In this document: piece after piece, positions 58,040 to 64,000 of the stretch
How the letters are laid out: every line of letters begins with the position of its first letter
Numbering within the stretch: the stretch's first letter is position 1
Source of the DNA: Cyanophora paradoxa
Taxonomy: Eukaryota; Glaucocystophyceae; Cyanophorales; Cyanophoraceae
Reading direction: 5' to 3'
Length of the DNA: 64,000 nt
Assembly (NCBI GenBank): GCA_004431415.1
Contig: QPMI01000224.1
Span: 62,001-126,000 of the forward strand
Made by a program: the position numbers and the translations under genes
The notes under the pieces: model-generated
The model's input: the letters and a program-made list of their open reading frames with translations, nothing else
What the model was told of the DNA's origin: nothing
The model's database searches: none

Positions 58040-59834
58040 ATGGGCCGGCCCGTGTCGTCCGAGCCCGCAGGGGCGCGCCCAAAGGCGGCCGCCGCGCTTC
58101 AGCGGTACTTCGGGCCTCTCCTGGAGAAAGCGGGTGTTTCTCGCGCCACGCTTCCGTTCGCGCTCGCCGTCCTCGCGCTGGACCTGCTTCTTAACGTCGT
58201 CATCATCTACCGCGTGCCGTGTTCGTGGAGCGCGGCGCGGTCGAAGCGCGGACGGGGACGCTGACGCGCCAGCAGACACGGAGATCGACTGGGTCGCGTA
58301 CATGCAGCAGGTGGAGATGTACGTGGCGGGCGAGCGGAACTACACGCAGATCAGGGGCGACACGGGCCACCTGCCCTACCCAGCGGGGCACCTGTGGATC
58401 TACGTCGCGCTCTGGCGCCTCTCGGGCAACGGGGCGAACATACGGCTCATGCAGTTCCTCTTCGGCGGCCTGCACACCCTCGTCCTCGCCGTCGTTCTCG
58501 CCTGCTACATCAAGACCCGTGCGGTGCGTGGCGCCCGGCGCCGAGCTCCCCGCCGCTCCCCCGCCGACCCGTTCGGCAGGTCCCGGTGTGGGTGCTGGCG
58601 CTGCCGGCCCTCTCGCGGCGCATCCACTCGATCTTCGTGCTGCGGCTCTTCAACGACTGCTTCGCGGCGCTCTTCGCCTATGTCGCCCTCTACCTGCTCG
58701 CCTCCCGCCGCCCCACCGCCGCCTGCTTCTTCTTCAGGTGCCTGCTGCCCGCCACCGGCGCTGACCCACTTGGATCACGCCGACGGCGCCCCTGGGCCCC
58801 GCCGGCAGCGTCGGGATCTCGGTGAAGATGAACGTGCTTCTGTACGCCCCCGCGCTGCTGCTCCTGCTCGTTAAGGCGGACGGCCTCCTCCGCGCCATCC
58901 CGCCCCTCCTCCTCGGCGCCGCGTGGCAGGCGCGCACAGTGCGCGGCGCGCCTCTCCCGCCGCCGGCCGACGGGCCCCCCGCGCGCAGGTGGCGGTCGCG
59001 GGCCCGTTCCTGGCGACGTACCCGTGGGAGTACGCGTCGCGGGCGTTCAACTTCGGGCGGCAGTTCATCTACTACTGGTCGGTGAACTTCAAGATGGTTC
59101 CCGAGGAGCTCTTCCTGAGCCGCCCCTTCGCCGCGTCGCTCCTCGCCACGCACCTCGTCCTCATCCTCGGCTTCGCCCACTTCCGCTGGTGCCGGTGCGC
59201 CGCCCCTGCCCTCCCCGCCCCGCACCGCCCCGGCTAGCCCCGGACCCCGCCTCGCCCGCGCAGGCACGAGGGGGGCCTGCTGCGGGCGGTGCTGAACCTG
59301 CCGGCGGCGGCGGCGAGGAAGGGCGCCCGGGGGCGCTCCCTCGTCCAGACGGCCCTCGGGGCGAGGGGCGCCGCGCTCAACCCGGACCATATCCTCCCGC
59401 CGCCCCCGCGCGCCCCTCCCCTGCGATTGCGAGGCGCGCGCCCTGGGGCCGGAGCGAGCGGGCCTTGACCCGTGCGCGTCGCACATGTGGTGACCGTGAT
59501 GCTCGCGTGCAACCTGCTGGGAATTCTATGTGCCCGCACCCTCCACTACCAGTTCTACGTCTGGTACTTCCACGGCCTCCCCTTCCTCCTCTGGAAGTGC
59601 CCCTGGCCCTCTCCCCTGCGGTGCGCCCCTGCGCCCCCACGCCGGCCCGCCAGCGACGCCCTCCCGCTGGCGCCGGGCAGGCTCGTCGTGCTCGCGGCCG
59701 TGGAGGCGATGTGGAACATCTTCCCGAGCCGCGCCTGGCAGTCTGCCCTCCTCTTCTTCTGCCACACCCTCGTCGTCGTCGGCCTCTGGCTCGCCCCCAC
59801 CGAGGCCCCCCTCACGAAGAGCAAGGGCACTTGA
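58040..59834 (+). CDS. ALG3: ALG3, Dol-P-Man:Man5GlcNAc2-PP-dolichol alpha-1,3-mannosyltransferase
   Basis: ER membrane glycosyltransferase that adds the first lumenal mannose to the lipid-linked N-glycan precursor. Eight exons join in frame to 442 residues, near the usual size: 58040-58220, 58276-58523, 58580-58737, 58809-58929, 58989-59194, 59264-59388, 59485-59620 and 59681-59834. Family signatures: VPYTEIDWVAYMQQVE, GDTGHLPYPAGHLWIY, RRIHSIFVLRLFNDC, VSVKMNVLLYAP, GRQFIYYWSVNFKMVPEELF and LHYQFYVWYFHGLPFLLW, with many hydrophobic spans. Three points on splicing: the first donor GTTCGT yields the canonical VPYTEIDW; intron 58930-58988 starts with GC; intron 59389-59484 is of AT-AC type and is required, because read-through meets a TGA. 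Convergent with RPB9. Confidence 0.94.
59389..59484 (+). other. U12-type AT-AC intron in ALG3
   Basis: The 96-bp intron begins ATATCCTC and ends CGCAC. A branch-site-like CCTTGAC lies at 59463-59469, with its A (59468) 16 bases before the last intron base. No AG acceptor exists between the in-frame TGA and the next exon. Splicing here gives NPDH joined to VVTVMLACNLLG, the same spacing as in other ALG3 proteins (PNQIVSTLFTSNFIG). Confidence 0.8.
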
Positions 59835-60066
59835 TTTATCAGACGAATACAGCGCATTGAATCACACTACTGCGGCGCGCGCGCACGCAGCCGTGTCTTG
59901 CCGATTGTCGCAGAACTCGCTGGCTGCCGATGGACACCAGTACGAACGCTGGAAACAGGGTCGAGCGCTGTGCACGCGATGGCATTGCGCTCGCCACTGG
60001 GCTGGTCGAGCTCCGCCAGGGGCACGTAGCCTCCAAGAAGAGAGAGAAGCCAAAGCAGGGCTCTCT
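59835..60066. other. Short gap between convergent ALG3 and RPB9
   Basis: 232 bp carrying the two 3' ends. No gene, repeat or RNA is visible. Confidence 0.5.
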
Positions 60067-60734
60067 TTATGCCTTCTCCTTGTCCTGCGACCATTGCTCG
60101 CGGCACTTCGTGCAGCTGCGCCCGCGGTGAGCGCAGCCGCGCAAGTGAGAGACCATATCAGCGCCGCACATGAAGTACAGGGTCATGGGCTCGTCAGGCC
60201 GACGGCCGGGCTTCTGGAAGAACACCACGGGGCTGGAGCCTCCGAACTGCGCGTCGACGCAATTCCGCGGGCAGGACACGTCGGTCGTTCTGGGAAGCGT
60301 TGGGTCCGAAACGAGGTCGTCGGAGATGTTTATCTTCGCGCTGTCCGGGGCGAGGGCAGGCCGTCAAAGAGGCGAGCGTGAGCTCTGGGATCGGCGCGGC
60401 GCCTACCCAGCGCGCTCGACAATCTCGTGCCTGTACACGCAGTGCTCGAGCTCCGCCGCCGCCTCCTTGTGGTCGCAAATCCTGCAGTAAAACTGAAGTT
60501 CCTTGGCGCCGTCCTCCTTGTTCTCCTGCGCCCGCACCACGTTAGACGGCTTAACCGAACATTGACGAGCCGCTCCGGACCTTCGGATAGAGCATGTTGT
60601 TGCTGCGCGTTCGACGCACGGCAAGCGGCGGCGGAGATCAGCCAGGCGTCGAGGCCGAGCGGCGAAAGTAGGACGCAAAAAAACGAGTCGCACCAGTTCC
60701 TGCAGAAGCGCATAGACACGAAAGACGCCGCCAT
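60067..60734 (-). CDS. RPB9: RNA polymerase II subunit RPB9 (zinc-ribbon)
   Basis: Small Pol II subunit with two zinc ribbons, involved in start-site choice, elongation and proofreading. Five exons: 60734-60694, 60602-60581, 60525-60407, 60340-60170 and 60115-60067. From the inner ATG at 60713 the product is 126 residues, the family's usual length; from 60734 it gains MAASFVS. First ribbon: MRFCRNCNNMLYPK and YCRICDHKE. Linker: AKINISDDLVSDPTLPRT. Second ribbon: SCPRNC, VVFFQKPG and MTLYFICTKCREQW. The last 54-bp intron (60169-60116) must be removed to obtain the second C-x2-C pair; read-through would insert 18 residues. First intron phase creates the Cys of CRNC. Upstream region is shared with histone H3. 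Confidence 0.93.
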
Positions 60735-61762
<1,028 letters not shown>

Positions 61763-62285
61763 AGCCTCTGGTTCCTTCCTACGGTGTTTTCTAAACACCT
61801 CTTTCTCCTCTTCTACCCGAGAAGCGCGTGTCCTTCCTGGGCGCGCGCGTTCACCGGGGCTTGGGGACTGGGCAGCTTCGGGGAGCTACTCGTTAGCCGC
61901 GTTTCCACGGGCTATCTCTCCTGGTGTTCGTTTGTTCTTCCTGGGCGCGCGCTCGCGTTGCGATGCGGCTTCTCCTTTTGCAAGCCTTGGGGGCGGAAGC
62001 CCTCCTGGTAGAGCAGGCCCGCCCGCACGGGTCAGTCCGATTTCGAGCTTCGGTTTTTGATTTCGATCTCGTCGTCAGGTTGCCAATGATGTCCAGAATC
62101 CTGATGTCGTCGATCGCGTCTGAAATGCCACCTGCCTATTTCGGCCGGCCAGTCAACAGCGAGCGAACATGCCCATGATTTGTTTTGTGTGTCACGCGCT
62201 CGCATGCCCTGGAGGCTGCAGCGTTGCGAGCGCTAGCGCTAGCTATAGGGCAAGGGGCGACGTGGGCATGGGGCACATTCTCTCT
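61763..62285. other. Gap between convergent histone H3 and coiled-coil gene
   Basis: About 520 bp without a gene. It includes a pyrimidine-rich stretch after H3, the word TTCCTGGGCGCGCGC twice (near 61834 and 61940) and a GCTAGCGCTAGC palindrome near 62232. Confidence 0.5.
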
Positions 62286-64000
62286 TTACGAAAGCCCTCG
62301 CACAGGCACTGGGGGAACGGAAACGGGAATCGAAGTCCAAGAGCGATTATGTGCCAGGATGGATGATGATGAAGCCGTCCTGTCTCCTTTAAGAGCACGG
62401 GCAGCTCCTGCTGCTGCACCTGCAGCAGCTGCTGCTGAGCCCGCTCGCTCCGGGGCCGGAGGAGGAACTCCCCAGTGCCGGGACTCGCTGACAGATTTGA
62501 AACGTTCGTAAGCATCGGCCGGTGTGGACGCCCCGGCCGGATTTGTGCCAGAAGGGCCACCGGGCTGCGTTGGAGGGGCCGAGGCTGCTCTGCGTGATGC
62601 TCTTGAAGGACCTGGGGTAACTGCACCAGGACCCGCTGGGGCTGTGGCTGCTGTGCTTGCGGCAGACGCGGCACGGAACTGATTGACTTGTGGTGCCGCG
62701 AAATTAGAGTTCCTGCTGAGTGTTATGGTACATGGGAGGAGAATGCATGTACAAGCAGCAAACCAGATTGAAAGAAGGTTTTCGAACTCATTCGCGCCTA
62801 GCGCACTTGTCACCGGCTTCTCGAAGCCCTCGCTTCCTGGGGATGCGGATCGCACAGTTGTCAGCTGTTCAATCCTCTTTCTGTGGTGCTCAAGTCTCCG
62901 TTCTGCCTCAAGAGCTTTCCTCTTCCAGCTGTGCAATCGAGGTCATCAATTGGGATTGCATGCTGTGCAAAACAAACCGGACAACTTCTTGTTCACGTGA
63001 ATTGTATTCTTGTATCACTTTCTCCAAGCCTGCTCGTGTTCTCTCCAACTCTCCAGTAAGCATCTGATAGGAGAAGTAAGCAGCAATTTGGTAATGCATC
63101 CGACGGGAGCCGGGGACCGTTATGGCCTGTTCGGCTGCAGCAGATGACGATGCTTGTGCCGACAAAGTCCCTGTTGTTGTTCCAGAAGCAAGCTGAAGTT
63201 TCCTCTCTGCTTCAGCAAGCTTTCCTTTCAGCACTGCAGCTTTCCGTGTCTCCTCCATGGCAATCTTCTTCTCAATCTCAAGTTCAGATTTCTGGTAAAA
63301 AAATCAATATCAGAAAAGACGGGCACAGAAAAGCTTCGCACTATGCGGTTGTGGGCGTCCTTAAGCTGGTTGTAGCAGACGAGCACATGGTCTGTGGGCG
63401 CACTTGAGCAGATGATCAGCTCAAAACTAAATTGGAGGTACCAGCATGCTTCTCACTTGCATCCAACTTCTCCTGAAGCGCCCTAAAGAAGACAAAGAGA
63501 TGAGAAGCTGCTAACAGCCAACAAAGAGCGCATAGAGTTCAGCAGACCTGGCGGTCTCAACAGCAATTTTACTCTCCTCGCTCATGGATTTCCAGACTTG
63601 TTCTTGTGCGTCATTCATCGCCTCCTTCACACGCGCACGAAACTCCTGCACATCAAGTACGTATAGTACGTATGGCGTTCAGTGGTGCTCAATATGGACT
63701 GTGTGCCAGGGGAAAATACCTGCTCCAGGAGGTATCGATGCCTGGTCTGTTCGCCATCGCGCTCAGATATGTAATCGTCCAACCTCCTTTCGAGCTCTTG
63801 CCTAGCAGTCTGACCAAAGGATCAACAATGATTTAGAGCTCGCTGCAGAGTGTCGCAGCACCTCACTTGCACGCAGCTCCGCTCGGACCTTCTCCAGCTG
63901 GTCCTCATAGCCACGAAGAACCCGGCACTCCTCAATTAACCGGTCGTTCTCAAGCTCGAGCAATCGGATTCGGTGGGACTTCTCGGCTTCCAGCGTTGCC
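62286..64000 (-). CDS. Coiled-coil protein, 3' part (5' end outside window)
   Basis: Leftward gene whose 5' exons lie beyond the window edge. Visible exons, from the right, encode heptad-rich text: LLELENDRLIEECRVLRGYE (63960-63890), TARQELERRLDDYISERDGE (near 63805), EFRARVKEAMNDAQEQVWKS (near 63650), ALQEKLDAS (near 63480), DHVLVCYNQLKDAHNRIV (near 63380), KKIAMEETRKAAVLKGKLAE (near 63265) and MHYQIAAYFSYQMLTGELER (near 63100). The C-terminal 200 residues are Ala/Pro/Ser-rich and end VPPVPVRGLS with a stop at 62286. No motor, kinase or other catalytic domain is visible. A dispersed repeat lies inside the last part. Role unknown; a cytoskeletal or centrosomal scaffold is only a guess. Confidence 0.65.
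62684..62803 (-). repeat. Dispersed repeat, copy 2, inside the coiled-coil gene
   Basis: Matches 49826-49965 over about 120 bp with small gaps. On the coding (minus) strand it starts close to a GTGCGC word (near 62814) and ends with CAGCAG, so it resembles an intron. If read through, it encodes hydrophobic text (IWFAACTCILLPC) out of keeping with its neighbours. A clean in-frame splice could not be fixed by eye. Confidence 0.7.

Noticed and set aside
60116-60169. RPB9 read-through with an 18-residue insertion between the second zinc-ribbon cysteines
   Set aside because: A 54-bp intron with GTGCGG and GCGCAG ends removes it, giving a 126-residue protein with normal C-x2-C spacing.

Overview
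The window is nuclear DNA of a photosynthetic eukaryote. Genes are split by many short introns of about 50-100 bp, most with the donor GTGCG and an acceptor ending in CAG. A nuclear gene encodes the Rieske subunit of cytochrome b6f. Its plastid targeting peptide begins MAF and has no preceding ER signal peptide, and a second plastid-type preprotein begins MFAAS. A phenylalanine at the extreme N-terminus of the transit peptide is typical of glaucophytes and red algae. I therefore infer a primary-plastid alga, with a glaucophyte (Cyanophora-like) as the best guess, not proven.

Positions 1 to 43121 (+ strand) are the 3' part of one enormous gene; its start lies upstream of the window. About 34 kb encode roughly 110 tandem IPT/TIG-like beta-sandwich modules of about 80-90 residues. 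These are ordered as a three-module super-repeat (A-C-B) of about 0.9 kb. The array is followed by a cysteine-rich Ephrin-receptor-like/GCC2-GCC3-like stalk, a further ectodomain, about eight or nine membrane spans, and a long low-complexity cytoplasmic tail. GC content and codon choice change sharply near 33.8-34 kb, inside this single gene. A spacer rich in short palindromes follows (43.5-44.5 kb).

From 44.7 kb to the end lies a compact, gene-dense region with small intergenic gaps and frequent divergent or convergent pairs: eIF4A (-); a two-unit PD-(D/E)XK-like protein with a look of large DNA viruses (+); an MTG1/YlqF-type ribosome-assembly GTPase (+); petC (-); a CDC50/LEM3 flippase subunit (+); a muniscin-type mu-homology protein without a BAR domain (-); a ChaN/DUF399 protein with a Tat-like lumen signal (+); ALG3 mannosyltransferase (+); RNA polymerase II subunit RPB9 (-); an intron-containing histone H3 (+); and the 3' part of a coiled-coil protein gene (-). 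For eIF4A, MTG1, petC, CDC50, ChaN, ALG3, RPB9 and H3, hand-built exon models give uninterrupted, in-frame proteins of family-typical length.

The observations most worth a second look are: the A-C-B higher-order IPT array with phase-1 introns at its module boundaries and its unusual receptor-like architecture; the GC/codon seam within that gene; an apparent U12-type AT-AC intron in ALG3; a group of GC-AG introns; the virus-like duplicated nuclease-fold gene; a dispersed repeat of about 115-140 bp present twice; and a muniscin without a BAR domain that could be a TSET/TPLATE-complex subunit.
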